Counted from the first letter of the stretch, positions 1 to 10,996 are shown. The stretch: DNA of 64,000 nt from Liquidambar formosana (GCA_039720395.1 CM077832.1:27205763-27269762), one strand, 5' to 3'. The notes: generated by a model from the letters alone, not told the origin. A program made the numbers and translations.

Positions 1-322
1 GCTAATTGACTCTTTTTCAGTTAACCGCCTCATGAAAACCCAGCCACTTGACTATGGTCAGAGATTTTTGGTTTAAGAATATTTTAGACTTATTCTACAT
101 TGAATCATTGAAATTTTGGCTTTTGAATCACTCAAATTGGAGTTAAATTGAAGAATATATGTCCATTTGAAGTTAGGAGTCCGAAATGGGCTAGAATTCC
201 AATTTTTGAGGAAACCTGAGTTTTGGCTCGGGTGACCGGTCGGCCCAACCGGTCCAACAAGTCACTTGAGAGCTCTGTGTTTGTTTGTCCTATTTTGTAG
301 TTTGATGCGTTTTGGACTCTTT
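1..322 (-). repeat. Degenerate Tat-type LTR fragment (probable)
   Basis: No gene is seen. The stretch carries the inverted-repeat motif (227-270) that is otherwise found only inside the Tat/Ogre-type LTRs of this window, so it is probably a worn LTR piece of the outer element Z. Copia element A begins at 323 immediately after it. General sequence similarity to the better-preserved LTRs is weak, so the assignment rests mainly on the motif. Confidence 0.4.
227..270. repeat. U3-type inverted repeat, short form
   Basis: The left arm CTCGGGTGACC (227-237) faces GTCACTTGAG (261-270), with a CCGGT-rich spacer between them. It is the shortest version of a structure found in six Tat LTR segments here (23117, 31938, 34091, 38677, 51975). 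Confidence 0.5.
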
Positions 323-1983
323 TGTTGGGAATCAAACAAGAGGGAAAAATAGAAGTGCGGAATATAAAAATTTTTCCTACGATTCCCAATCCCATGAATC
401 TAACTATGCATAACACAAAATCAAACCCTAACTACGAAGAAGGTTAGAACACTTACAGAATTTTTATCTTCTCCTTTTTGCTCCAAGCTTTGATTCCGGA
501 CAGCGGTGAATGAGCAGCCCAAGTGTGCTGCCTCCAACGGTATCCACACCTAGCTAGAGCTTCAAGTCCTTTCCTCCTTTTCCTTGTTGTTGCTAGTGTA
601 GGAGAAGAGAGGAGAGAGAAAGAGGGAGGCTGGAATTTTCAGCCAGCCCTTTGGGGAGTTGAACTTATTGTTCTTCTTGTGATGTCATCACATCACACTA
701 CATATATATAGCCCACCAAGGAGGGGCCGGCCATGAGAGAGAGCCCGCTTAGGGTTTTGTGTAATTACTATTAATTACACAATAACCCCTCTTAATTATA
801 TCATATATAAATTTGGCCTTAAAGAACTATTCTTTATGCACTTATACCCTTTCTCTCATAGACTTTAAAGCTCATCTTGCATGATCAGTGTGTGACCCAT
901 TGGGTTCACATCATTAAGTAGTACGAATAGCACGAGGTGTGCACAATGGAACTCTTTCCATTTAGGGTCTAATTGGAACTCCTTCCAATTCCATAATTGA
1001 TTATAACTCACTTATATCAATTAGGGCTTCTACTAACCATGAGTAACACCTAGCATATGGCTCATGGTGTGGTCCTTAATGAGGTGAATAGTCATTTACA
1101 AAGAACCCTTCTGTTATAGTTTATAGGTTACAATTGCATCCTTCCTTCAACATAATGTCTCCAATTGAACTAATAGGACATGGAAGTCTGTTAAGTCCCT
1201 AGTTTAATTACTTTACACTCATTCATAGATATCAACTCATTGATGAACTCATGAAACTCTTTTCATATTCATCCTACCATGGCCAGGAATTTAATGAGTT
1301 ATATTATGAATGCTATATGAGACATTCTCTCTCTTTTTCCTGAGAGTGATGGATCCCTTGTTGATCACTCACATGCCTTCATACACATAGCAGTAGGGCC
1401 AATGAACACCTTTGCAAACCCCTGAATAGGATTTGCACTTAGTGTTATCAAACTTCTAAAGCTATATGCATAAGACAACTATGGTGTCTCAGGTCTAAGG
1501 ATTACTTGTACCACTATAACAATGAGAAACTGATTGACAGGCAGGATAAAACTCCATTCAGTTTATCTCATATCTTTGGTCACATTTAGTGTACCTATTC
1601 TCGTAATAGGCACCCACTTGTTGGTTGTAGTGTCTCCACACAAATAGCTTGAGACTAGCTATCCTCCTATAGAGTCAACCTAACAAGTGCTAGTCCTATG
1701 GTTCATTATTGTCCATCATAGTGAACCTTCAACTAGGAATGCTTTAGGAGTTTAGTACATAGATATATCTGTAGTCTCAAAATTACAACTCTTTGTAATT
1801 CCATATTCTCAACTCTAACTCCATGGACATATTATGTAAATATAAATGATGCATATAAACATAATAGAATAAGCCATTTTATTAAATCAATAATAAATGT
1901 GACATACATAAATGAAATCAAATGATTGTTCCTAATCCCTAAATAATCATCTCTATGATTGGCTCTAGAGCATAATCCTAACA
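323..1983 (-). repeat. Copia LTR, 3' LTR of truncated element A
   Basis: On the minus strand this begins TGTTAGGATTATGC at 1983 and ends CCCAACA at 323 (1,661 bp). It is the 3' LTR because the polypurine tract and the 3' end of the internal region follow at higher coordinates. It includes a TATA-like stretch near 705-715 (complement) and the CTGTAAGT splice-donor-like motif (complement near 450). The flanking base run TCTTT at 318-322 would be the TSD, but the other end of the element is lost. Confidence 0.93.
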
Positions 1984-1994
1984 ATCTCCCACTT
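1984..1994 (-). other. Polypurine tract of copia A
   Basis: The complement reads AAGTGGGAGAT and directly abuts the LTR. The same tract precedes the 3' LTRs at 14851, 47571 and 63448. Confidence 0.85.
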
Positions 1995-4649
1995 GCACTA
2001 AAGCCAATCGACCATGTATCGCATACCTATCTTCTCAAGATGTTGGTCTTAGACATAACCAATTATGTTTTAAAGCTTTAGTCAGTAGGTCTACAAAAAC
2101 TTATGTAGATAATATCTTCTGTAATGTATCTATTACCTTTTCCAATGATTCCTCTAATCACTTAGAATTGCCGCTCTATGTGTTTGGACTTTTGATGAGA
2201 CCGTGATTCCTATACTTGAGCTATAGATCCATTGTTGTCACAAAACAAGGTGTAGGTAACTCAATGGAAGGAACAACTCCAAGTTCTAAATGAACTTATA
2301 GATCCAAACAGTCTCCTAGACAATGCGACAGTTAATTCATCCTTAATAATGGAATCCACTGTATCTTTCATACAGTTCTTCCATTAAGTATTTCACCAAC
2401 TAAAGTGAATATAAAATATACCCCATATGGATTTTATCCAAATCCACATACCCATCTACTATGAGTTTACAATTTCCATATACAATCCAATATTCCAAAT
2501 TTGAATTGACTGATAACTATTTGTAACAATTACAACATAATAGATATCAGATTCAATACATAGTGTAGAATAAGGCTTCTTAACACTTTAAGAACCTTAC
2601 TTGTGTTATCCTAGGGCACATGCCCTTGAATGATGAATTCTTATCTGAAGTAAATCAGACCTCCCTTAGAATTCTCCATGTTGAACTCCAAATCATGTTT
2701 GATGATTTGGGGATACTTAGCAATCTATATGATCTATCTTTATAGATCTTGTTGGATGCTTCTGCCAAATCTTTCATGAATTAGTTTTTCTCCGAAAACC
2801 AAAACTTTACATTAGATAACATTCATATATCATTCATAATGATTAGGATGTCATCTTATTGATAGGATAAAGAAAAACGATCGCACTCCCACTAACCTTT
2901 TATACACTCATGGTCCATCTATACAATGAGAGAAATCAAACAATTTGATTACTTCAACTTTATAGATGTTCTAATTATGAGAACCTTGTAGTCTATTAAT
3001 AGACTTCTATAACTTACACACTTTTATGGTTTTTCACCATTTGATATAACATCTTTATATCCTTTTTGACATATCTCATATTCAAAATGTGTGTTTATAG
3101 ATAACAAGATCCAAATGGATTTCAACATAACTATTATCAAACAAGTTTCTTTATAGACAACTTTTTTCCTATGTTGAAAACATTCTTAAATAGCCAAGCC
3201 TTTTAGGTCTCTACCTGTCCATATTGGATTTAATGACTCTTAGTCATTTCTCGAGTTGATGTGAAACATTGTCTAGTCATAATCAATAGGATTATCTTGG
3301 TGATCTTTATCACTAAAGAACAATTCTTTCACATTCTAGTAGAGATATAATATCTCTCTTATGTTAAGAAATATCCAATTTGATCTATGGAAAGATTGTA
3401 GTGTTGTTAAGGGTTTTGTCTCAACAGAAACAAGGGTTGGATCTTTGTTCGTTTGTGGCTTTACAGACAATTCTATAAATTCTATCTACTTTTGCATCTT
3501 TCTTGAATGAACTCTTTCTCAAGAAAATCCAGTAAACATCCTAATGGACAACTTTTGTTCATTAGAGTAATAGAAATACTATCCCAACCACTTTTGGGAT
3601 ATACCACAATTCAATACTTACTTGACCTTATTTCCAGATTGTCTACATTATGTTTCTAGACAAACGTAGCACAAGCTCAAGCCTTAACTTCTTTAAGTTG
3701 GGTTTCTTCCCATATCATATCTAATATAATTGGGACAAAATTGGAGTGAACCCTAAATTATCAATATGTAGCAATTTTAAGGTATATCCTAGATGGATAT
3801 ATTAGTAAAACTCATCATGGATCAAACCATATCTTAATAGGGTTCAATTCGTTCTCTTAGATTCACCATTGAGATATGGTATTCTAAGATGAGTCTACTG
3901 TAATTGAATGCATGCTCTACATGACTATATACATCACAATGTATTAGTCAAATTATAAATGTAACTCATTCACTTCACCAAGTAAAAGATGGGTTTGGTC
4001 ATCTCATAACCAAATCATAATCGTTACATTTAAACGAGAGTCTCTACATCTCTTGTATTCTCGGAATACGTTGCATTCGCTCTAATTAGTCATTTAAATT
4101 CAGAAATCAAATTTCTAGAATGTCTTAAATGACCTAGTTAAGAAATAAGTTCCCAAAATTAATCTAGCAACTCTTGCTCAATTAAGATTTTTAAAGGTAA
4201 CTTATTATCTACTTAACTACTTAACTTTTTGCTTCGATTTAGATTACACTAGAATCCAAAAACCAAGAAGCAGAACTAACCAACAATTTAGTTTAGAGCA
4301 TGAACCAAAACTTCAAAAGTTTGGTTCTTCTAGGAAGACTGATACTTTATCAAGTTCCCTTTACAATACCTTATGTTTACTACAAAATTATTATATTTCT
4401 TTGTCTTTGACTTTTCAAGACTTGCTTTCCTATATGCTTCCATTTTAAATCACATCTAGCTTCTCAAGCTATTCTATGTGATTAATCATTTTTCAAAAGA
4501 ATGATTATTAATAAACAACTTTTATTACATCCTAGTCCAGAAGAAGTCCTTTACAAGTACTATACTTTATAGTATTATTTTACTCACAATACAACCTTTG
4601 TATGTGATGTAGGACATCAAAGGCACTTGCATTGACTAATTTTGCTTCT
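1995..4649 (-). pseudogene. Degenerate gag-pol remnant of non-autonomous copia A
   Basis: The complement aligns by eye with the internal 3' part of copies B (about 44890-47560) and C (about 60780-63437). Landmarks are the RNase H-region piece near 2170-2260 (complement of the TTTTGTGACAACAATGGGTC segment) and the terminal stretch at 2010-2100. No long reading frame survives. The element stops at 4649, in the part matching gag, so its leader, primer binding site and 5' LTR are gone. Sharing the same scrambled sequence with B and C shows the damage predates the spread of these copies. Confidence 0.8.
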
Positions 4650-4805
4650 AGAGCCTCAAGGGTTGAACTGGGGGAATGCCTTGCCATAGTGGTGGGTAGG
4701 ACAAGGTGAATAAAATTAGTTACTGACTGTGTCCAACCTAATTATATTGCTGACGGGTTGTTTAATTTTGTTCGGAGGTGGCCCAGCAAAATTTGGGTGT
4801 CTACA
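4650..4805 (-). repeat. Truncated Tat-type LTR start (element Z)
   Basis: On the minus strand the piece begins TGTAGACACCCAAATTTTGC at 4805, a typical gypsy LTR start. It is cut off at 4650, where copia A begins. Only about 156 bp remain. Confidence 0.65.
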
Positions 4806-4820
4806 GCTGCCCCTCTTTGT
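4806..4820 (-). other. Polypurine tract of element Z
   Basis: The complement reads ACAAAGAGGGGCAGC directly before the LTR start at 4805. This fixes Z as a minus-strand element whose interior lies to the right. Confidence 0.65.
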
Positions 4821-6700
4821 CAGGTTCTCCTTGGGAGACACATGACAAAGATTGGATGACGAATTTTTTTGGGATAGCGATGAGTGGTGGGACTTATGGG
4901 TCAGGCCTGACACGGCTTAGCATGCCTCAGGAAGCCCGAAGATGTATCTGGGCATAAAAGGGGCAAAATTGGGATTCTGGAATTTCATTAAAGGTCATGC
5001 TGGCATGGCAAGCGTAGGGTCACGCCTACCATGAAAGCGTGAACTGTCACGATTCAAAGATAAAGCATTGCGCGGGTTGGGAGGCCATTGCATCATGCTT
5101 TCCAACATTTTCTCGCATTTTCTCATCTACCAATCACTAGGAATCACTTGGGATTGCTTCCAGACGACATCTGGGATCGATCTTTGTGATTGGGAGGATT
5201 CTTTGAAGGATTGACTTAGGTTTTTCCCGTTCTTCGCATCTGACCACGATAAGTTCGAATTTTGATTTCTCCTAAGTTTTGTTTCGATTTTTGCATGATT
5301 TCTTTGTATTTCTAATTACTTTTAGGCTTGTGAAACCTATAGAATGCATGGGGGTAGTTTTGTTGGAGTTTTTAAGCATGTGGGTTGTTTCACAGTGTGG
5401 ATTTGAATAGGTTTGTTGAAATTTTTTTATATTTTCTTGCAATCTCTGTGTTCATGTGCACTCGTTATGAGTTTTGAATCATGCTTGGATGCTTATTACT
5501 GTATTTTGAATCTGGTCTTGATTGTATACGGACAGTGGGTTTTGGGAAATCCGTAATGGGCATGTATTTTCTTTTTTTCTCGGTTTCATTTCTGATGTTT
5601 GGTTGCTGTTGGTTATTTTTCTTTCCTTTGGGAATTGTTTGGACGCGCTTTGGCTAGTTTTGGGATATGGGTAGTAGTTGTAGCATCTTGGGCTTTTGAT
5701 GGCGCATTAAGTGTTTCATCATGAGTTTAGTGTTTATGTGTTTTTGTTTTTGTTCTTGGACCGTGTATGAATGCCTATAAATAGACCACAGCACTTTGGA
5801 CTGATCGTTCGTTTGTTTTTGTTCGGTTTTTACGTTTAAATGGATCCGGTTTGATGTGGTTCATGATTTTGTTGCGTGTTTTATATTTGTGTGGAAGTTT
5901 TATTCGTCATTGGTTGATTTTTGTGTTTTAGAATTGTTTCGGATGCACTTGGGCAAGTTTGAGTAATAAGGAAACATCGGGGTATGATAGGGTTGTTTGA
6001 GGTTTATTTAGATCGATTTTTTTTCTTTTTTTTTTTGTTTTTTTTGTTTTTTCTTTTATTGTTTCGTGGATGGGTAGGTTTAAAGTAGTTTAAATCGTGT
6101 GGAACAGGTTGTCATTTGGGAGAAATGAGTTACTTTACTCTACTGGGGATTAGCTCGACGAGTTTTTGGTTGGGTTGTTTTATGGGTTTCAGTGGACGAT
6201 TTGTCACATGGGTTCGTTGTCTATTTGGTTTTTTTTGTTGTTCGAGTCTGGTTTAGGTTGGTTAGTGTGGCTGGCCTCATGTGAGGTAGCTTGGGCTTTG
6301 TGAGTAGGTATTCTTGCATTCACTGGGGATATGTGGCGTGAGGTTCATAGATAAGGGTGAGTGTTTGTTTGGTTCCACTAGGGATTTGTTTGATGTGGGT
6401 TTAGGTTTAGGTGAGTCAAGTTTCGAGGTTGAGTTGCGTTTACTCTTGTTGGGGATGTGGGCGAGTGTTTCGGGTGCCCGTGGGTTGTTGAACGTCGTCT
6501 TTGAGTTGTCTTATCTGAAGAATGGGTGGTAGCCTAAATCCGAGACACGAGGTGAGTTTGGGAGTTGGGTTTAGAAAAGAAAATGGTGCAATAACTCCCT
6601 TCTCGATGGAGGTAGGGCTTGACTTAGTTCTCAAGTGCATTATTGGGTGCGCCTTGAGTTCGAGGCGAGTCTTTGAGGTTGAGACTATCCTAATGAGTTA
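4821..6700. other. 3' region of Z; upstream region of the antisense gene
   Basis: There is no convincing coding region; the short reading frames here have no recognisable motifs. The base composition is T/G-rich on the plus strand, like a plant 5' UTR plus long intron. A strong plus-strand TATA box lies at 5775-5784. In Tat-lineage elements an antisense gene is often found between pol and the 3' LTR, and this stretch would be its promoter and first intron. That role is inferred. Confidence 0.45.
5775..5784 (+). promoter_or_regulatory. Candidate TATA box of the antisense gene
   Basis: CTATAAATAG matches the plant TATA consensus on the plus strand. It lies upstream of the plus-strand PMD-like exons (now far away because of insertions), so it is a possible core promoter for them. 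There is no expression evidence. Confidence 0.35.
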
Positions 6701-6879
6701 GTTGGACCCTTAGGAAGCTACCGATAGCTTGAACTAATCTCGAGAGATAGAAATGGGGTCATGGTGAGTTTTAAACACCCTTAATTAGCTTTATGAAGCT
6801 GGCTAGAATGCTGGGAACTTAATTACAGCTTGAGTTAGCCTTGTGGCCTTGAAATGAGACTTGGGATGCCAATGTTGGC

Positions 6880-8036
6880 TTGTGGCGACCCTCGAGGGTC
6901 GAGATAGGATTATGAAAAGCCATGTAGGCTTGAAGCGGCCCTCATGGGTCAAGGCGGTATCGATAGGAAGCTATATAAGCTCGAAATGGTTGCCATTAGC
7001 CGAGGTAGGATGCAAATGGTTCCCGTGAACCACTTAGAGTCATAAGATAGCTACGGGGATCCTAGAATGGCCCCCGTGAGCCGAGATACGTTGTAAATGA
7101 TTCCCTTGAACCACCTAGAGTCGTGGAAAAGCTATCGCAAACTTGAAATGGCTCCCGTGAACCATAGAACGATGTAAATGGTTCCCGTAAACCATTGAAG
7201 GCTGTAAACAGTTCCCGTGAACCATGGAAGGGTTGTAGGAAAGCCCATATAGGCTAGAAGTGGCTCCTGTGAGTTGAGATAAGAGTTGTGGAGTGAGCAG
7301 TGTCATTTAACGACTCTCGTGGGTCGGGAGAAGAGTTGTTGTAGAGCGAACAGTGTCACTCAGTGACTCCTATGAGTTGAGATAAGAGTTGTGAAGTGAA
7401 CGGTGTCACTCAATGACTCTCATAGGTCGAGAGAAAAGTTGTAGAGTGAATAGTGTCACTCAGCGACTCCCCTAAGTCGAGGAACAAAATTGTGGAGTGA
7501 ACTGGGTCACTCAACAGCTCCTCTAAGTCGAGGAACAGAGTTATAGAGTGAACTGGGTCACTCAGCACCTCCTCGACAGCAGCTCCTCTAAGTCGAGGAA
7601 CGGAGTTGTGGAGTGAACTGGGTTACTTAGCGGCTCCTCTAAGCCAAGCAACGGAGCTGTGGAGTGACCTAGGTCACTCAGCAGCTCCTTTAAGTCGAGG
7701 AATGGAGTTGTAATCCCCGTGAACCATTTAGAGATGCAAAAAAGCTTATGTAAGCCTAGGACGACCCCCATGAGCTAAGATAGGACGTAAATGGTTCTCG
7801 TAAACCATTCAAAGGTGTAGAGAAGCTATCATAAGCTTAAAACGACTCCTATGAGCTGAAATAGGACGTAAATGGTTCCGTGAACCATTTAGAGGTGTAG
7901 AAAAGCTTGTGTAAGCTTAGGACGACTCCTGTGAGCTGAAATAGGATGTAAATGGTTCTCGTGAACCATTTAGAGGTATAGAAAAGCTTAAGTAAGCTTA
8001 GAACGACTCTCGTGAGCCGAGATAGGATGTAAATGG
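6880..8036. repeat. Tandem repeat array in the 3' region of Z (left part)
   Basis: Degenerate units of about 81 bp each contain GGTTCCCGTGAACC-like and AAAGCTTATGTAAGCTT-like dyads. Between about 7280 and 7710 there is an embedded second array with a shorter period (roughly 50-60 bp, core GTGAACTGGGTCACTCAGC). Tandem repeats of this kind are known in the 3' untranslated regions of Tat/Ogre elements. The array is interrupted at 8036/8037 by the coding copia and resumes at 16506. Reading frames in it are by-products of the repeats. Confidence 0.85.
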
Positions 8037-8133
8037 AGTAGGTCTACAAAAACTTATGTAGATCTACTGACTAAAGCTTTAAAACATAATTGGTTATGTC
8101 TAAGACCAACATCTTGAGAAGATAGGTATGCGA
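8037..8133 (+). other. Chimeric fold-back cap replacing the 5' LTR
   Basis: Bases 8037-8063 are the reverse complement of 47444-47470 of copia B. Bases 8064-8133 match 47466-47535 in forward orientation. The hinge is the palindrome GTAGATCTAC (8058-8067). The matching sequence is the 3' internal end of the non-autonomous lineage; it differs from this element's own 3' end near 14757-14830. It is joined directly to the primer binding site at 8134 and directly to the TSD at 8036. Confidence 0.85.
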
Positions 8134-8145
8134 TGGTATCAGAGC
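8134..8145 (+). other. Primer binding site (initiator Met tRNA type)
   Basis: TGGTATCAGAGC is the classic plant copia site complementary to the 3' end of the initiator methionine tRNA. In complete copies it starts two bases after the 5' LTR (41190, 57077). Here no LTR precedes it. Confidence 0.92.
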
Positions 8146-9251
8146 CATGATTATGCATAATACAAAATACATATGGGCTGGAATTTATGGTGTAGTTGAA
8201 TGATTCAAAAAACTGGAGAATTTTTACTGCATAATTGTTCTTCTCTCAGGCCAAACCTAGGGTTTGGAACCCTAGGTCTATTCTTCTTCTACTCCTCTTC
8301 TAAATCATGGTTAAGGGTAACCATTGATGCAAAGGTTGTATAGGGTTTGAATTGGAAGAAGAAGAAAAAGGAAAACTGGGTTTTCTGAAGAGGGTCGAAT
8401 CTGGGTTTTAGAACCCAGAGGTTCTTGCAATTAAATTCAATCAAAGCTTCTGTATTTTTGATGCAAATCCACTTTAGGATCATTATATATCATGTGTATA
8501 TGATTTTCTTTAAGTTTCAAAAAGGTTTTGATGGAAAAAGATTCAAAAAGTTTGAAAATTTTTCATGAACAGCATAGCAGATTTTCTCTGCAGAAAAGTC
8601 ATCAATGGAGTTTTGATTAGAACTTGAGTTAGGGAACCCCAAATTGCATGAAACCAATTGCATTAGTTTCCTAAGACATGTAGGATACTGGGAAAATTAG
8701 TTTGGTAGTCTAATTCATTCATCTTGCTGGGTTTTAAATCAATTTCTGACCATGGACAGTATGCTGTCAAATTCTGGGCAGCATACTGTTGTTTTAATTG
8801 TTTAGAACAATTGGTGATGATTTGATCATCCAAACCTCTTCTAGTAGCTTAGTATTTCATGTAGGGACATGATACAAAAGCTGGTTTCAATGGAGGAGTC
8901 GAATTGATAAGGATTTAGAAGCTATTGTGACCTTTAAGGTCTGCAACAATGGCTCCAGCAATGGGTTTTGGAAACCCTAATTGTTCTTGATGATGGCAGC
9001 CACTTCCACCACTTCTCACGTGTCCAGAGGCTTGTCCCACACTCCTAGGATGTTCTCCCATGGCTGGCCATGGCCTCCCACAGTCGTTGGTGGCCATGGC
9101 AGCCTAGCCAAGCTCAGGCAGCCCCCTGGTTGTGACGGCTGCATAGAGTTAAGGATGAAACCCTAATTTTGAGTTAATGATGAAACCCTAATTTCATCAT
9201 GGCATTAATTAAAACCCTAATTGGAATATTAATTACCTGAATTAAGAGTTA

Positions 9252-9278
9252 ATGATTGGTCATTAAATGACCAATCAT
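9252..9278. repeat. Perfect 27-nt palindrome in the leader
   Basis: The arms ATGATTGGTCATT and AATGACCAATCAT flank a single A. It is unchanged in B (42695-42721) and C (58583-58609). It could form an RNA hairpin or a cruciform. Confidence 0.8.
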
Positions 9279-9440
9279 GGTTATTAATTGTTAGGGCATA
9301 ATTAATACCATTAATGATGTCTAGGGTTAGGGTTTTGGAAACCCTAATTAGTGTAATTAATTAAGGGTAATTAATACCCTATTTGGCAATAATTAAACCC
9401 TAATCCCTTTTATTAAATACCGTATGAACCTAGGGTTTTA

Positions 9441-9467
9441 ATGATTGGACATTAAATGACCAATCAT
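9441..9467. repeat. Second copy of the 27-nt palindrome
   Basis: Same arms as 9252-9278 with one mismatch (GGAC in place of GGTC). The corresponding copy is present in B near 42885 and in C near 58773. Confidence 0.75.
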
Positions 9468-9489
9468 AAGGAATTTAATGATTAGGGCT

Positions 9490-9545
9490 TGCATTTAGGG
9501 TTTAGGGTTATGCGTTTAGGGTTTAGGGTTTTAGGAAACCCTAAT
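9490..9545 (+). repeat. Telomere-like TTTAGGG blocks in the leader
   Basis: Four TTTAGGG units occur as two tandem pairs, followed by a short run ending AAACCCTAA. The same layout is present in B (near 42945) and C (near 58825). It belongs to the element's own leader and does not mark a chromosome end. Confidence 0.7.
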
Positions 9546-10669
9546 ACACTAATTCATCATTTAAATGATTTTATTTAATTCCCATGTTAATTATTTAATT
9601 AATATTGATTAATTTTATAATGTTTTAAATGGTTTAAAATACAATTGGGGATTAAATTAAAATCTGGAAATTCTTAATTAAATGAAATTATTTTGTTTAA
9701 TTAAGGAAACCCTAATATTGGATATTAGAGTTATTTTAGGAAACTTTATATGTTTAAATTAATTTGATTAATTAAAATGTCTTAAATGTTAAGACTTTAT
9801 TTAATTCTGGATATTTTTAATACCTAATAAGATTAGGATGCATTAATGAGATTAATGTAAATCATTCAAGAGAATTACCATAATGCCCATATGTTTTAAT
9901 GCTTACAGTTTTTCTTTACATTATGCAATGAGATTGTATGTATGTGTTTGGATGATGATTATGGACTATACCCTTTAAACCAATTGTGATTGGCCGTCTT
10001 ATGAATGGGATGTTATTATTTACAAGAGTTGTAATTTTATTAAGGTGATGTAATTTATTTGGGGCTTGCATGCCACCTTCCTTCTCCCTCTCTCTCTATC
10101 ATTCTCTTATGTACCCCACATTCCCCTTATGTATCCCTTTCTTTAAATTATGTAAATGTTATGTAATCGAGAGCGCACTAAGGAGCATGGTGGACCCAAA
10201 GGATCATGATGGAGCCCAACAAGCCAATGGTGGAGACCATCAAGCCAAGGGAGCAGATTGAAGGACTTGAAAGCTTAGAGAAGTGTTTCAAGACAGCATG
10301 CATGTTTCGAATGTGTTATTTTACGATCACCTACACCCACCTTAGACCTTGGATTCAATCTATTGGCTTGGATTGAATCCTCTCAAAGTCCATAATCATC
10401 ATAGTGGGAGCTTTTTTTTAATGAGATTAATAGTGATAGCTCCAAATCCATAGATCGTTATATGTCTCCTTTTAGGGACTAATATCGATAAGTGGATTAT
10501 TATTATTTTATGCTGTTCAATTTTTTTTTTATTTATATGCATGAGATGTATGTTAATTTGATGAGACCCTTAAAAACCCCTCTCTTTTAATATTAAGTTG
10601 GAAATGGAGAATACATTAGGGAATGGATTTTTCATTGCCTTCCATCATTATAGGACCATCTAACGTCCC

Positions 10670-10716
10670 TTAATGTGGGTACCTGGCTGCAGACATGTAG
10701 GAGCTACCCATATTAA
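10670..10716 (+). ncRNA. Leader stem-loop 1 (ACATGT loop)
   Basis: The arm TTAATGTGGGTA (10670-10681) pairs with TACCCATATTAA (10705-10716) over 12 bp, including one G-U pair. The 23-nt loop contains CTGCAG and ACATGT, both self-complementary. In B (44182-44228) and C (60068-60114) the right arm has G where this copy has A, and the pair is kept as U-G. A structured RNA element is inferred. Confidence 0.6.
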
Positions 10717-10769
10717 AGACATTACTTGAAACTATCACATATGTAGATATCATGGGGTGCCTAAGCTGG

Positions 10770-10802
10770 TATATACCAAGAAACTAACATGTGAGGTATA
10801 TA
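10770..10802 (+). ncRNA. Leader stem-loop 2 (shared 17-nt loop)
   Basis: The arms TATATACC (10770-10777) and GGTATATA (10795-10802) pair perfectly around the loop AAGAAACTAACATGTGA, which contains ACATGT. Copy C has the same pairing; copy B has one mismatch. Confidence 0.6.
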
Positions 10803-10843
10803 TTTGGTGAAACATACCTGTGTGAATGATGGGCTTAACTTAA

Positions 10844-10891
10844 CTAGGGAAGTATTCCAAGAAACTAACATGTGAGGAGTATGTACCCTAG
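10844..10891 (+). ncRNA. Leader stem-loop 3 (shared 17-nt loop)
   Basis: The arm CTAGGGAAGTATTCC (10844-10858) pairs with 10876-10891, with one mismatch and one bulge, around the same 17-nt loop. In B and C the outer part becomes a perfect CTAGGGAA/TTCCCTAG pairing. The stem sequence is unrelated to those of loops 2 and 4. Confidence 0.6.
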
Positions 10892-10945
10892 AGGCAAAAT
10901 GATTGGAATTTGCTTATGAAGCAATAGACAAAGAGTTGTCTTCTT

Positions 10946-10996
10946 ACTGTGGGTTAGAAGTCAAGAAACTAACATGTGAGGCTTCTAGGTCACAGT
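10946..10996 (+). ncRNA. Leader stem-loop 4 (shared 17-nt loop)
   Basis: The inner arm TAGAAGTC (10955-10962) pairs with GGCTTCTA (10980-10987), including one G-U pair. The outer arm ACTGTG (10946-10951) pairs with CACAGT (10991-10996) across a small internal loop. The apical loop is again AAGAAACTAACATGTGA. In B and C one outer C becomes U and still pairs with G. Confidence 0.6.

Noticed and set aside
7190..7230. tRNA-like B box (GGTTC...) in the tandem repeat
   Set aside because: The match is only to GGTTC; the rest of the box and any cloverleaf are missing.
7115..7771. Minus-strand repeated peptides
   Set aside because: By-product of the tandem array.
8981..9166. Small frame of 61 codons conserved in all three leaders (also 42424-42609 and 58312-58497)
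   Set aside because: The DNA itself is nearly identical among the copies and a frame of similar length is open on the opposite strand. There is no evidence of protein-level selection.
9490..9545. Interstitial telomere or chromosome-end scar
   Set aside because: The same blocks recur at the same place in B and C, so they belong to the element's leader.
10070..10261. Small frame of 63 codons conserved in the leaders (also 43521-43712 and 59413-59598)
   Set aside because: It lies in the putative leader intron, has CT-repeat codons at its start and no motif; conservation follows that of the DNA.
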